Origin: Streptomyces carminius
GTDB lineage: Bacteria; Actinomycetota; Actinomycetes; Streptomycetales; Streptomycetaceae
Direction of reading: 5' to 3'
DNA: 64,000 nucleotides
Assembly (NCBI RefSeq): GCF_002794255.1
Contig: NZ_PGGW01000071.1
Location: forward strand, 186,001 to 250,000
Part shown: positions 17,743 through 26,857 of the stretch, piece after piece
How the letters are laid out: each line of letters starts with the position of its first letter
How positions within the stretch are numbered: the stretch's first letter is position 1
The notes under the pieces: generated by a model
What the model was told of the DNA's origin: nothing
What the model saw: only the letters and a program-made list of their open reading frames with translations
Databases searched by the model: none
Translations under genes and position numbers: made by a program

Positions 17743-18369
17743 CTACTCCTCCCCCTCGGGCCGGCTCCAGTCCGGGCGCAACCAGCCGATGTGGCGCAGG
17801 ACGGGCACGATCCGGAAGTGGACGAAGGCGGTCACCGGCGTCTTGTCGTCCTCGGCGGGGAAGAACAGGGCGTGCTGAAGCGGCTTCTCGTCCTGCGGCT
17901 TCTCCAGATCGACGTCGGGCAGACCCGGCCGGTCGAACGCGGGCTCCAGCGTGACGCCCTCGCGCTCGGTCAGCTTCCGGAGGGGGCGCAGCCCCACCCA
18001 GCCCACGAGCTCCTCCGTGGTGAGGGACTTCTTGATCCGCGGTCTCCCCCGCCCGTCGACGTATGTGGGGTACAGCATGATGCGCAGTTCCGCACGGCCC
18101 CGCGAGCCCGCGATCCCGGAGCGCAGCCGGTTGTGCAGGTTGGAGAGGGCTGCGGGCATCTCGGGGACGACTGTCGGCTGGTAGAGGGTCAGGTCCCGTT
18201 CGCCGTTCTCCCAGCGGTTGTCGTGCACCGTCAGCGTCGGGCGTCCGGGGACGCTCAGCTTCCACTCGACGGGGCGTGTGACGGATGGTTCATCGGAGCA
18301 GGTCGCGCCCGTCCTCCTTGCGCGCGTTTCCTTGTTCCGCGACAGCTTGAGATCGTTCAACAGTCGCAT
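17743..18369 (-). CDS. Unrecognised 208-residue protein in BRCT operon
   Basis: I do not recognise a family. The protein is basic at the N-terminus (MRLLNDLKLSRNKETRARR) and mixed alpha/beta after that, with strands such as ELRIMLYPTYVDG and KTPVTAFVHFRIVPVL, and ends in GEE. No signal peptide or membrane segment. It lies 25 bp after a short Cys-containing gene and 2 bp before the BRCT start, so the three should be co-transcribed. Candidate roles include a DNA-transaction or toxin/immunity partner, but nothing in the sequence decides this. Confidence 0.6.
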   Translation of the reverse strand: MRLLNDLKLSRNKETRARRTGATCSDEPSVTRPVEWKLSVPGRPTLTVHDNRWENGERDLTLYQPTVVPEMPAALSNLHNRLRSGIAGSRGRAELRIMLYPTYVDGRGRPRIKKSLTTEELVGWVGLRPLRKLTEREGVTLEPAFDRPGLPDVDLEKPQDEKPLQHALFFPAEDDKTPVTAFVHFRIVPVLRHIGWLRPDWSRPEGEE

Positions 18370-18394
18370 GGGTGGTGCTCCCCTCCGAGGAACG

Positions 18395-18559
18395 TTACTC
18401 GCATTTCAGGTTGTCCACGCAGGTTCCGGAGCCGCCGCACGGGTGGACCGGCTCGGCGCCTCGCGGCTCCCGCCCGGCGCCCTTGCCGAGCGGGCGGTTG
18501 TCGGTGTTCCGGGTGAGCCACCCGGCCGCCGACGGGGGCGAGACGTCGAGCGCTTCCAT
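18395..18559 (-). CDS. Short Cys-containing peptide, first gene of BRCT operon
   Basis: 54 residues from ATG at 18559 (an in-frame GTG at 18565 is closer to AAAGGA). Hydrophilic, Pro/Gly-rich, ending EPVHPCGGSGTCVDNLKCE, with three Cys in the last 14 residues. It has no leader-like hydrophobic segment. It could be a small metal-binding protein or a modified peptide precursor, but no maturation enzyme is adjacent. Coding status is supported by operon position and ribosome site only. Confidence 0.42.
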   Translation of the reverse strand: MEALDVSPPSAAGWLTRNTDNRPLGKGAGREPRGAEPVHPCGGSGTCVDNLKCE

Positions 18560-18812
18560 GTGCACGGCACGTGTTCCTTTCTCCGGGAGCACTGGGAGCT
18601 CGTACGGGGAAGCCGAGCCAAGCCTGCCCCTTTGCTGTGAACTGCGTCAACCATCAATGGTGTTCACCGAGTCATTCGGAGAACCGAGACGGACGACCGA
18701 GCCCCCCGCAGGGCCGCCGAAACGGGGATTCATCGGTAAATTCCGGGAGTCGTGACGGCTTTGTGTAACAACTTCGCCACGCAGCGCGCTGAACCGAACG
18801 GAGCCTGATACT

Positions 18813-18842
18813 TTCAAACTGTGCACTTAGTTCACATACAAT
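18813..18842 (+). promoter_or_regulatory. Promoter of the giant helicase, leaderless start
   Basis: TTCAAA (18813-18818), 18-bp spacer, TACAAT (18837-18842). The ATG at 18850 is 7 bases past the -10, right where transcription would begin, and there is no ribosome site; this predicts a leaderless mRNA. The spacer includes TGTGCA-N5-TTCACA, a near-dyad that could be an operator. Confidence 0.55.
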
Positions 18843-18849
18843 CTGGCTC

Positions 18850-21800
18850 ATGGGGATGTGTCTCTCCGGGTTCGGGGTGGACGGGAGTGGGACTTCGCGA
18901 GGCGGGGCCACCGGGTGGCCTCCGGCACCAGTGGGGGTGGGCGTGGGCGGGAGCGGCCTGAACGGCGGTGTGCTGCCGATCGGTTCCGACTACGGGTACG
19001 ACGACGGTCTGCACGTGCGTGTCGATGACGTGGTGCCGTACGAGCCCGCCGATCCCGGGGACGTCTCCGGTTACCGACAGGGCGACGACCTGGTGCGGTG
19101 CACCCTGTACCTGAGCAACGGCACCGGACGGCCCGTCGACGCCGGGGGCATCGGCCTGCTCGTGCGGGGCGGTCCGCACGGCAAGACGGCCCGCCAAGTC
19201 CACGACCACGGCGGCGACGTGCTCGACGACGAGTTCGAAGGCACCCTGCGCCCGGGCCGCGGGATGTCGGCGACCTGGGCCTACAGCGTTCCCGCGGGGA
19301 CCGCGGCGGAGCTGGACATCGAGGTGCGGTTCCCCTCCTCGCACCAGGGGCGCGAGAGCGTCACCTTCACCATGGCCGCGAGCGGCCCCGTCGGCACAGC
19401 CGGGTCCGGGCACACGTCCACGGGCCGGGCACCGCTTGCGGCCGTACCGCCGCAACCGTCCGCTGCCCGGCGCACCGCGCCCGCCCCGGCACCGGAGCCC
19501 TCGGCGGACGGGACCGACGCCGCGCGCGTACGGCAGATCTTCCGGTTCCTCGCCGAGGCGGAGGAGTCCAGGGCCCGGCCCGTGCGCACGCTGGACAGCG
19601 CGGCCGGCCTCGTGTGGTTCGAGGAGTTGCCGCACTCCCCCGGCGTCGAGGTCATGCTCGACGGGGCGCTCGGTGACGACGCCCCGGCCTGGCTGACCGT
19701 CGCACGTCCCGAGCGCGAGGACGCCCCGCGCCCCGGGCCCCTGCTCGCCCCCTGGGTGGACGAGGGCCGTGTACGGGACTTCCGGCAGCCCCGCGCCCCG
19801 CACCTGCGCCGCCGGATCGAGCCGCAGTTCCCCGACTTCTCCCGCGGCATTCCGCTGGAGAAGACCTACCACGAGCTGGACGAGCACCCCGAGCGGGAGA
19901 AGATCGAGAAGCTGTACTCCGCCTGGGAGCAGGAGTGGCTCACCTGGGCCGGACGGCGCCGCGAGATCGACCCGGCCGTCCGGCTGTACGACCGGCTGCA
20001 CAAGATGCACGAGGACGCCGCCAGCCTCGGCGAGGCGTACGAACTCGTCCTCGGCTTCGGGCGTCTGACCTGGCAGACGACCGACGGCCAGCGGGTGGAG
20101 CGGCACCTGGTCACCCACCGGGCCGCCATCCGGCTCGACCCGGCCACCGGCACCCTCACCGCCGCCCCGGACCCGGCCGGCCCCGGTCTGGAGCTGGAGG
20201 AGGGCATGCTGGACGGCGCCCAGCACGTCCCCGGTCCCGTGCGGGAGGGGATCGTCCGGGTGCTGGAGGACGCCGGTGACGTGACGGACCCCGCGCACCT
20301 CGACCCCCTGCACCGGGCCCTGCGCAGCTGGGTCAACGCCGCGCACAGCGCCGGGAGTTACCTGCCGTCCGTCGAGCGCGTCAGGCCGCGGACCTCGGAC
20401 GTGCCGCAGGTGGGGTTCACACCCGCGCTCGTGCTGCGCGAGCGCAGCCGCCGGTCGGTGCTGGACGCCCTCAAGACCATCGCCCGACAGATCGACACGG
20501 GTACCCCGCCCACCGAGCTGCTCGCCCACATCGCCGGCCGCGACGGGGCGCTGACCGCCGCCGATCTCGCGGCGGCCGAGGACGGCGGGGACAGCGGCGG
20601 CGAGGTGTTCTTCGCGCTTCCCGCCAACGAGGAGCAGCGCACGATCGCCGAACGCCTGCGGACCAACCGACTCGTCGTCGTCCAGGGCCCGCCCGGCACC
20701 GGCAAGACGCACACCATCGCCAACCTGGTCACCGACCTGCTCGCCCGGGGCAAGCGGGTCCTGATCACCAGCCACACCCCGCGCGCGCTGCGCGTCCTGC
20801 GGGACAAGCTGCCGCCCTCCGTCCGCGACCTGTGCGTCAGCCGCACCGAGGACGGCGCCGCCGCCCAGCGGGAGCTGGAGGCGTCCGTGCAGCGGATCCT
20901 CGGCGAGTACACCGGCTTCACCCCGGAGACCTCCCGGCAGGGGATCCGCGCCCTCCAGGCCCGGCTCGCCCGGGCCCGGACCGACCAGCAGACCCTGCTG
21001 CGCGACCTGGCCGCCCTGCGCGAGCAGGAGACCCACCGCTTCGAGGCGGAGATCGGCGACTACCGCGGCAGCCTCCAGCAGATCGCCGGGCGCCTGGCCG
21101 CCGAGGCGGAGCGGTACGAGTGGATCGGCCCCGTCCCGGGCGAGCAGCCCGCCCTGGGCGCCGACGACGCGCTGCGCCTGCTGCACACCACCCGCGCCTT
21201 CAACCCGCACCACCGGGCGCTGGCCGCCGAGGTGCCCGGCCCCGCCGAACTGCCGTCCCCCGGCGACTTCGCCGAGGCCGTCGCCACCGTGCGGGCGGCC
21301 GAGGAGGCACACGCGGCGGTGCGTCAGGACCCGCTGAGCCGGACGTACGACACGGCCGTGCGCGGTCTCGGCGAGGACGGACAGCGGCGGCTCTCGGCGG
21401 CCCTGGACGCGTTCTCCACCGCCCGGGTCCGCGCCGCGGCCCTGGCCGGGCCGGTCGGCGAGTGGGCCGCGGCCCTGCTGAGGGAGGTGGCCGAGGGACA
21501 GGACTGGCAGGCGCGCAGCCGGCAGGCCGCCGTGACCGACGCCCTCGCGGCGGTCGACACCTCGCTCGCCGCACTGGGCACCGCGCTGGTCAGCGGTCTG
21601 GAGCAGTACGCCCCGGCCGACGCGCTCGACCGGGCCACCGCCCTGCACGACGGGCTCGTCCAGGGGCAGCGGCTGCGCGGGCCGCTCGGTATCCGCTCGA
21701 AGCTGGCCAAGCACGTCGGCGCGTTCGTGGAGGCCGTCCGGGTCGACGGGCGGGCCCCGGAGGACGCCGCGACCGCGGCCGTCGTCCTCGCCCGCGTCCG

Positions 21801-24624
21801 GCTGGAGCTGCGCCTGGCGCAGACCGAGTCCGAGTGGGGCGCCCCCGCCGGCCCCTGGCAGGGGCACGGCCCGCGGGTCGCCCGGCTGCGGCAGGAGGCC
21901 GAGGTCCTCACGGCGCTGCTCGCCGTCTCCGCCGCCCGCATCGAGGTGGCGGCCGCCGTGGCCACCGCGCCGGAGCTGGCCGTCGCCGCCTGGCACGACC
22001 CGGCCGTCGAGAACGCCGTACATGCCCTGCTGCGTGCGGCCACCACGCTGCGCGCCGCCGAGCGCTCGCGCAAGGTCGTCGCGGACACCGAGGAACTGCT
22101 GCGGGCCTGGGCCGACCGGCCCGGTGTCTCCCCCGCCGTGGAGCGCGCGCTCGACACCGTGCGCGCCCAGGACCCCGACGGCTACCGCGAGTTCAGCCGG
22201 GAGATCGCCGAGGTGCGCGAGGCGGCCCGGCTGCGGGCCGAGCAGCACACGGCGCTCACCCGCGTCCGCGAGGCGTTCCCCGCCCTCGCCGAGCGCATCA
22301 CCGACGCGCCCGGGGAGCCCGCCTGGGACACCCGGCTGCCTCGTCTCGCCGAGGCCTGGGCCTGGTCCGCGTGGCGCGACCGCATGGAGCGGCTCACCGA
22401 CCCGGAGGCCGAGCACGCCCTGCGCGGGCGGCTGACGGAGGCCGACGGCGAGGCGCGCATCGTGCTCGCACGGCTGGCCGCCGCCCGCGCCTGGCACCGC
22501 TGCCTCGGGCTCCTCACCGGCGACCAGTCCCGGGCGCTCAGCGCGTACCAGCAGGCCGTCCGCCGCATCAAGGGCAAGTACCAGCACCGCTACCGGCGCG
22601 ACGCGCAGGCCGCGCTACGCAGGGCGCAGACGGCGGTGCCCGCCTGGATCATGCCGCTGCACCAGGTGGCGGAGACCGTGCCCCTGGACCGGCCCGGCCT
22701 GTTCGACGTCGTCATCGTCGACGAGGCCAGCCAGTCCGGCCTGGAGGCCATGCTGCTGAGCTGGCTCGCCGACCGGATGGTCGTCGTCGGCGACAGCAGG
22801 CAGGTCAGCCCCTCCAACGTCGGACTCAAGCAGGACGAGCACTTCCACCTGCGGGACCGGCTGCTCACCGCGCTGGAGCCGGACGTCCGCAGTCTGTTCG
22901 GCCCCGATTCCAGCTTCTTCGACCTCACCGAGGCGCTCTCCGCGGGCCGCGGCACACTCATGCTCAAGGAGCACTTCCGGTGCATGCCGGAGATCATCTC
23001 CTTCTCCAACGAGCTGTGCTACGACGGCCGGCTCCAGCCGCTGCGGCAGTACGGTGCCGACCGGCTACCGCCGGTCCGCACCGTGCACGTCGAAGGCGGC
23101 GAGGCCGTCGGCACCGGCGCCCGGCTGGTCAACCCCGCCGAGGCGGAGGCGCTCGTCGACGCGGTCGTGCGCTGCTGCGCCGACCCCGCGTACGAGGGGA
23201 GGACCATGGGCGTCATCAGCCTCCGCGGCAGCAGGGCGCACCTGGCGGAGCTGGAGAACCTGCTCGCCGAGCGCCTCGACTACGAGCAGCGCGCGGCGCG
23301 GCGTCTGCGGGTCGGCGACGCCGAGGACTTCCAGGGCGACGAGCGCAACATCATGTTCGTCTCCTGTGTCGACTCGGCCACCACCGCCGCCGGGACGGTG
23401 CGGGGCGGCTTCAACGGCAAGGCCTACGAGCAGCGGCTCAACGTCGCCGCCTCCCGGGCCCAGGACCAGCTGTGGGTGTTCCACAGCGCACGGGTGGAGG
23501 AGTTCCACGCCGACGATCTGCGGCGGCGGTGGCTCGACCACCTCACCCGGCCCGCGGAGGAGGAGGCCGCCGCGGCCGAGGGGGAGGTGCTGCCCGGCGT
23601 GCGGCACGAGGCGTTCGAGAGCCTGTTCCAGCAGAAGGTGTACCTGGAGCTGGTCGCGCGCGGTTACCGGGTGCGGCCGGGGTACCGCGTCGGCCGCCAC
23701 ACGATCGACCTGGTCGTCGAGGGCGGAACGCGCAGGCTCGCGGTCGCCTGCGACGGCGACGCCTTCACGGACGGCGAGGACGCGTCCACCGCGGCCGCCC
23801 GGCAGCGTGATCTGGAGCGCGTCGACTGGACCTTCGTCCGCATCCGCGGCAGCCGGTTCCACCTCGATCGCGAGCAGGCACTCGCGCCGCTGTGGGCGGC
23901 ACTGGAGCAGCAGGGGATCGAGCCGGTCCGGGAGGATTCCGAGGGGCCCCGGGAGGCTGTGTCCCCGGCGGAGCCCGCCGGGGACACACAGGCCGGACTC
24001 CCCTCGGCCGGCGCCCCGGCCCGGCCGGCACCGCTCGCCTCCGGCCCCGCAGCCCCGTACGCACCGACCCCGGCCGCCGCGGGGGATCCGGTGGTGGCGG
24101 CCGGGACCGCCGCACGTACCGCGGCCCCGGCACAGCGGGCACAGATGTCGCCCCGGACCGCCCGCGGTCCGCTGCCGGTCCAGGAGATCCCCGCCACCGT
24201 CTTCCAGCGGCTGGTGCGCGAGATGCATCAACTACAGGCCGCCGTCGACGCCCCGGAAGAGACCCCCGAGGGCGTGGACGCGGCGAACCTCGCCTTCCTC
24301 CGGAAGACGCAGGCCGACCGGCGCGAGCGGCGCACCGGGCGGATCGGCTTCCTGCGGAGCTTCCTCGACGCCGTCCGCGTCGGCCCGGAGGCAGCCCCGG
24401 AGGTCGTGGTCCCCGGCGCGCTGCTCGTCCTGGAGTTCGACGGGCGGACCGACGGGGACACCCTCTACACGGTCGCCGAACTGTCCGCCGACGAGGCGGA
24501 CATCGTCTCCCCGTCGTCCCCGCTGGGGCACGCCCTGATGTGGCAGCCGCCGGGGCGGGAGATCCCCTACGAGGTCTCCCCGGAGAAGACGCGCACCGTC
24601 GTCGTCCGGGAGATCCGGGCCTGA
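18850..24624 (+). CDS. Giant SF1 helicase-nuclease with Gre-like C-terminus
   Basis: 1924 residues. About 40-180: beta-rich Ig/DUF4352-like domain (RQGDDLVRCTLYLSNGTGRP...). About 330-590: linker with long helices. Helicase core: Walker A GPPGTGKT at 613-620, a large helical insertion from about 690 to 1270, Walker B DEASQ at 1291-1295, then EHFRCMPEI and RLNVAASRA at 1529-1537, the UPF1/DNA2-like SF1 pattern. Residues 1585-1690: MTES_1575-type nuclease fold (TIDLVV around D1620, then LAVACDGDAF). 1784-1924: coiled coil plus a GreA/GreB C-terminal-like domain (DTLYTVAELSADEADIVSPS, SPLGHAL). This suggests a nuclease-helicase that contacts RNA polymerase. Convergent with a UvrD-like gene. Similar large helicases occur in defence islands. 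Confidence 0.75.
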   Translation: MGMCLSGFGVDGSGTSRGGATGWPPAPVGVGVGGSGLNGGVLPIGSDYGYDDGLHVRVDDVVPYEPADPGDVSGYRQGDDLVRCTLYLSNGTGRPVDAGGIGLLVRGGPHGKTARQVHDHGGDVLDDEFEGTLRPGRGMSATWAYSVPAGTAAELDIEVRFPSSHQGRESVTFTMAASGPVGTAGSGHTSTGRAPLAAVPPQPSAARRTAPAPAPEPSADGTDAARVRQIFRFLAEAEESRARPVRTLDSAAGLVWFEELPHSPGVEVMLDGALGDDAPAWLTVARPEREDAPRPGPLLAPWVDEGRVRDFRQPRAPHLRRRIEPQFPDFSRGIPLEKTYHELDEHPEREKIEKLYSAWEQEWLTWAGRRREIDPAVRLYDRLHKMHEDAASLGEAYELVLGFGRLTWQTTDGQRVERHLVTHRAAIRLDPATGTLTAAPDPAGPGLELEEGMLDGAQHVPGPVREGIVRVLEDAGDVTDPAHLDPLHRALRSWVNAAHSAGSYLPSVERVRPRTSDVPQVGFTPALVLRERSRRSVLDALKTIARQIDTGTPPTELLAHIAGRDGALTAADLAAAEDGGDSGGEVFFALPANEEQRTIAERLRTNRLVVVQGPPGTGKTHTIANLVTDLLARGKRVLITSHTPRALRVLRDKLPPSVRDLCVSRTEDGAAAQRELEASVQRILGEYTGFTPETSRQGIRALQARLARARTDQQTLLRDLAALREQETHRFEAEIGDYRGSLQQIAGRLAAEAERYEWIGPVPGEQPALGADDALRLLHTTRAFNPHHRALAAEVPGPAELPSPGDFAEAVATVRAAEEAHAAVRQDPLSRTYDTAVRGLGEDGQRRLSAALDAFSTARVRAAALAGPVGEWAAALLREVAEGQDWQARSRQAAVTDALAAVDTSLAALGTALVSGLEQYAPADALDRATALHDGLVQGQRLRGPLGIRSKLAKHVGAFVEAVRVDGRAPEDAATAAVVLARVRLELRLAQTESEWGAPAGPWQGHGPRVARLRQEAEVLTALLAVSAARIEVAAAVATAPELAVAAWHDPAVENAVHALLRAATTLRAAERSRKVVADTEELLRAWADRPGVSPAVERALDTVRAQDPDGYREFSREIAEVREAARLRAEQHTALTRVREAFPALAERITDAPGEPAWDTRLPRLAEAWAWSAWRDRMERLTDPEAEHALRGRLTEADGEARIVLARLAAARAWHRCLGLLTGDQSRALSAYQQAVRRIKGKYQHRYRRDAQAALRRAQTAVPAWIMPLHQVAETVPLDRPGLFDVVIVDEASQSGLEAMLLSWLADRMVVVGDSRQVSPSNVGLKQDEHFHLRDRLLTALEPDVRSLFGPDSSFFDLTEALSAGRGTLMLKEHFRCMPEIISFSNELCYDGRLQPLRQYGADRLPPVRTVHVEGGEAVGTGARLVNPAEAEALVDAVVRCCADPAYEGRTMGVISLRGSRAHLAELENLLAERLDYEQRAARRLRVGDAEDFQGDERNIMFVSCVDSATTAAGTVRGGFNGKAYEQRLNVAASRAQDQLWVFHSARVEEFHADDLRRRWLDHLTRPAEEEAAAAEGEVLPGVRHEAFESLFQQKVYLELVARGYRVRPGYRVGRHTIDLVVEGGTRRLAVACDGDAFTDGEDASTAAARQRDLERVDWTFVRIRGSRFHLDREQALAPLWAALEQQGIEPVREDSEGPREAVSPAEPAGDTQAGLPSAGAPARPAPLASGPAAPYAPTPAAAGDPVVAAGTAARTAAPAQRAQMSPRTARGPLPVQEIPATVFQRLVREMHQLQAAVDAPEETPEGVDAANLAFLRKTQADRRERRTGRIGFLRSFLDAVRVGPEAAPEVVVPGALLVLEFDGRTDGDTLYTVAELSADEADIVSPSSPLGHALMWQPPGREIPYEVSPEKTRTVVVREIRA

Positions 24625-24633
24625 GTGCTCGGG

Positions 24634-24671
24634 CGGCGGGGCCGGTCCGGATGTCCGGTCCCGCCCCGCCG
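24634..24671. terminator. Bidirectional hairpin between convergent helicases
   Basis: CGGCGGGGC at 24634 pairs with GCCCCGCCG ending at 24671, with further GG/CC pairing inside. It sits in the 49-bp gap between two convergent stops and can end transcripts from both sides. Confidence 0.6.
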
Positions 24672-24673
24672 TC

Positions 24674-26857
24674 TCACCCGGCGACCGGGTCCAGCAGCCG
24701 GCTGCGCTCCCCGCTCCACGAGAGCGCCAGCGCGTCGCGGGCACGGGTGCAGGCCACGAACAGCAGGCAGTGCTCGGCCAGCAGGTCCGACCGGTGCTGG
24801 ACGGGGTCCACCTCGACCGGCGTCACCTGCGGGGCGAAGGGCAGCACGCCCGAGGTCACGCCCACCACCGCCACGCACCGGAACTCCAGCCCCTTCATCG
24901 CGTGCATGGTGGCCACCCGCACACCGGACACCTCCGGCCCGGGGTCGTCCTTGACCGCGACCGCCGGCACGCCCTCCCGCCGCAGGCGGGCGATGACCGC
25001 GTCGACCAGCGTGTTGAACCGGGCGCACACCGCCACCTCGGACGGTTTGACGCCGTCCTGGTCGATCCAGGTCCGCACCTGCCCGACCAGGGCCCGCAGC
25101 TCCTCGTCCTGGTTCGCGTGTCCGCGTGCCGCCGGGACGCGCCCGTGGAGCTGGGAGCGGTAGCCCCGCAGCGAGTCCCGGCCGCCGTCCCCACCGCCGT
25201 CCTCGTCGTCGTCCTCTCCGAGCCGGCCCACGGGCTGCCCGTCGAGGAGGGACGCGGACCAGCGCAGGATCTCCTCCGTGCTGCGGTAGTTCAGGCGCAG
25301 CACGGAGGAGCGCCCCCGGACGTCGACGCCCAGCGAGCGCAGCGAGACGCGGGAGTCGTAGATGCGCTGGTGGGGGTCGCCGACGAGGAACATGTCGTCG
25401 GCCCCCGGAGCGGCGCAGGCGCGCAGCACCCGCCACTGCGCCGGGTGGAGGTCCTGGGCCTCGTCCACGACGACATGGCGGTAGCGCGGCCCCGTCCCGG
25501 CCAGGACGCGGGCGGCCTGGTCGCACAGCTGGGTGTACGTCGCCGAGCCGCGTGAGGCGAGGTCCGCCGCGAACTGTTCCATGACGCGCCACAGCCGGGC
25601 CCGCTGCACCCGCCCGACCGGTGTGCCGCGTCCCCTGCGGGCACAGCGCAGGTACTCCTCGGGGGTGCGCAGCCCCTGTGCCAGGACGACGTTGCGGTAC
25701 TCCTGGGACAGGAACCGCTCCGTCCACGGCACCTCCTCGCGTCCGACGGCGCGGGTCCAGGCGCTCTTCTCGGCGGCGGCCGACAGGGGTCTGGGCGAGG
25801 TGCCGCGCGCCTCCCTGACGACCCGGGCCGCCAGGGAGTCCACCGTCGTGACGTCGACGCGCTCCAGCAGGTGGGCGTCGGTGTCGCCGAGCAGGAGCGC
25901 CAGGCTGTCGCGCAGGGCGGCCGCCATGGCGTTGGTGAAGGTGGTGAGCAGGATCCGGTCGCCCGCGCGGCCGCTGCGCAGCAGATGCCGCACCCGGTGC
26001 AGGGCGACGACCGTCTTGCCGGTGCCGGGACCGCCGGTGACCTGGGCGGGGCCGGTGAAGCCGGGGTGGTAGGCGTATCGGCGCTGGGCGGGGTGGAGGA
26101 AGACGCGCCAGCGGGCGAGGTCCTCGGTGAGGATGCGTTCCAGTTCGCCGGGGCCCGTCACCTCCACGATGCGGTCGGGTGTGTTGAGGATCGCCTCGGT
26201 GAGGGTGACCTCCGGCCGGCCCTGGGCGGTGCGCACGGTCTGCCCCCGCGGGGCGATCAGCTGGTCCCACACCTCCTCGGCGGAGTAGCCGAGTGCCAGG
26301 TACTCCAGCGCCTCGTACTGGTCGGCGGGCATCGTGGGCGGGACCATGACCTTCAGGTCGTCGGCCGTGACGCAGACCCGGGCCAGGCGCAGGACCTGGT
26401 CGTCGATGCCGAGGTCGCGCAGCACGGTGTCGGAGTGCCCCGCGAAGAGGCGGACGGGGGTGGTGTCCGCCTTCGTCTCCAGGTGTCTCTCCATCTGCTC
26501 CAGCATCTCGACGTTGCGCACCTCCAGGGCCGCGGTGGCGCCGTTGACCGAGTAGGCGCGCTTGCAGGCCCAGTTGATCGCGTCGTCGTGGGGCGCGACC
26601 CGCAGCAGGGTGAACAGGTCGCTTCCGTCGTCGGGGGCCAGGAGGACGCCCCGGTGGAGCTTCGTGATGCGTATCGTGCGGATCCGGGGGTCGCGCGCCC
26701 CCTCCAGCTTCTCCAGGTGCATGCCCTTGCTGGCGTGGAGCTGGGGGACGGTCATGCTCCGGAACATCTGGATCGCGTCGCTGACCTCCTTCTGGACGGG
26801 CCTCTGGAGTGAGACCAGGTCCGCGACGAAGTCTTCGGAGAGGGCGAGTCGGGGCAT
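24674..26857 (-). CDS. UvrD-like helicase with N-terminal RelE-like domain
   Basis: 727 residues. Residues 1-105 resemble a RelE/ParE-type toxin fold (FVADLVSLQRPVQKEVSDAI, GMHLEKLEGARDPRIRTIRI, then 'LHRGVLLAPDDGSDLFTLLRVAPHDDAINW'). The UvrD/Rep core follows: Walker A GGPGTGKT at 275-282, DEAQD at 465-469, QRIYDSRVSLRSLG, NYRSTEEIL, ATMHAMKGLEF and 'FVACTRARDALALSW'. ATG at 26857 has GAGGA 6 bases upstream. The RelE-like fold may act as an RNA- or ribosome-binding module rather than a toxin. Found convergent with the giant Gre-tailed helicase. Confidence 0.82.
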   Translation of the reverse strand: MPRLALSEDFVADLVSLQRPVQKEVSDAIQMFRSMTVPQLHASKGMHLEKLEGARDPRIRTIRITKLHRGVLLAPDDGSDLFTLLRVAPHDDAINWACKRAYSVNGATAALEVRNVEMLEQMERHLETKADTTPVRLFAGHSDTVLRDLGIDDQVLRLARVCVTADDLKVMVPPTMPADQYEALEYLALGYSAEEVWDQLIAPRGQTVRTAQGRPEVTLTEAILNTPDRIVEVTGPGELERILTEDLARWRVFLHPAQRRYAYHPGFTGPAQVTGGPGTGKTVVALHRVRHLLRSGRAGDRILLTTFTNAMAAALRDSLALLLGDTDAHLLERVDVTTVDSLAARVVREARGTSPRPLSAAAEKSAWTRAVGREEVPWTERFLSQEYRNVVLAQGLRTPEEYLRCARRGRGTPVGRVQRARLWRVMEQFAADLASRGSATYTQLCDQAARVLAGTGPRYRHVVVDEAQDLHPAQWRVLRACAAPGADDMFLVGDPHQRIYDSRVSLRSLGVDVRGRSSVLRLNYRSTEEILRWSASLLDGQPVGRLGEDDDEDGGGDGGRDSLRGYRSQLHGRVPAARGHANQDEELRALVGQVRTWIDQDGVKPSEVAVCARFNTLVDAVIARLRREGVPAVAVKDDPGPEVSGVRVATMHAMKGLEFRCVAVVGVTSGVLPFAPQVTPVEVDPVQHRSDLLAEHCLLFVACTRARDALALSWSGERSRLLDPVAG

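Noticed and set aside
18832..22587. 1251-codon minus-strand frame inside the giant helicase
   Set aside because: Shadow of a high-GC gene; composition Gly/Arg/Val with no motif.
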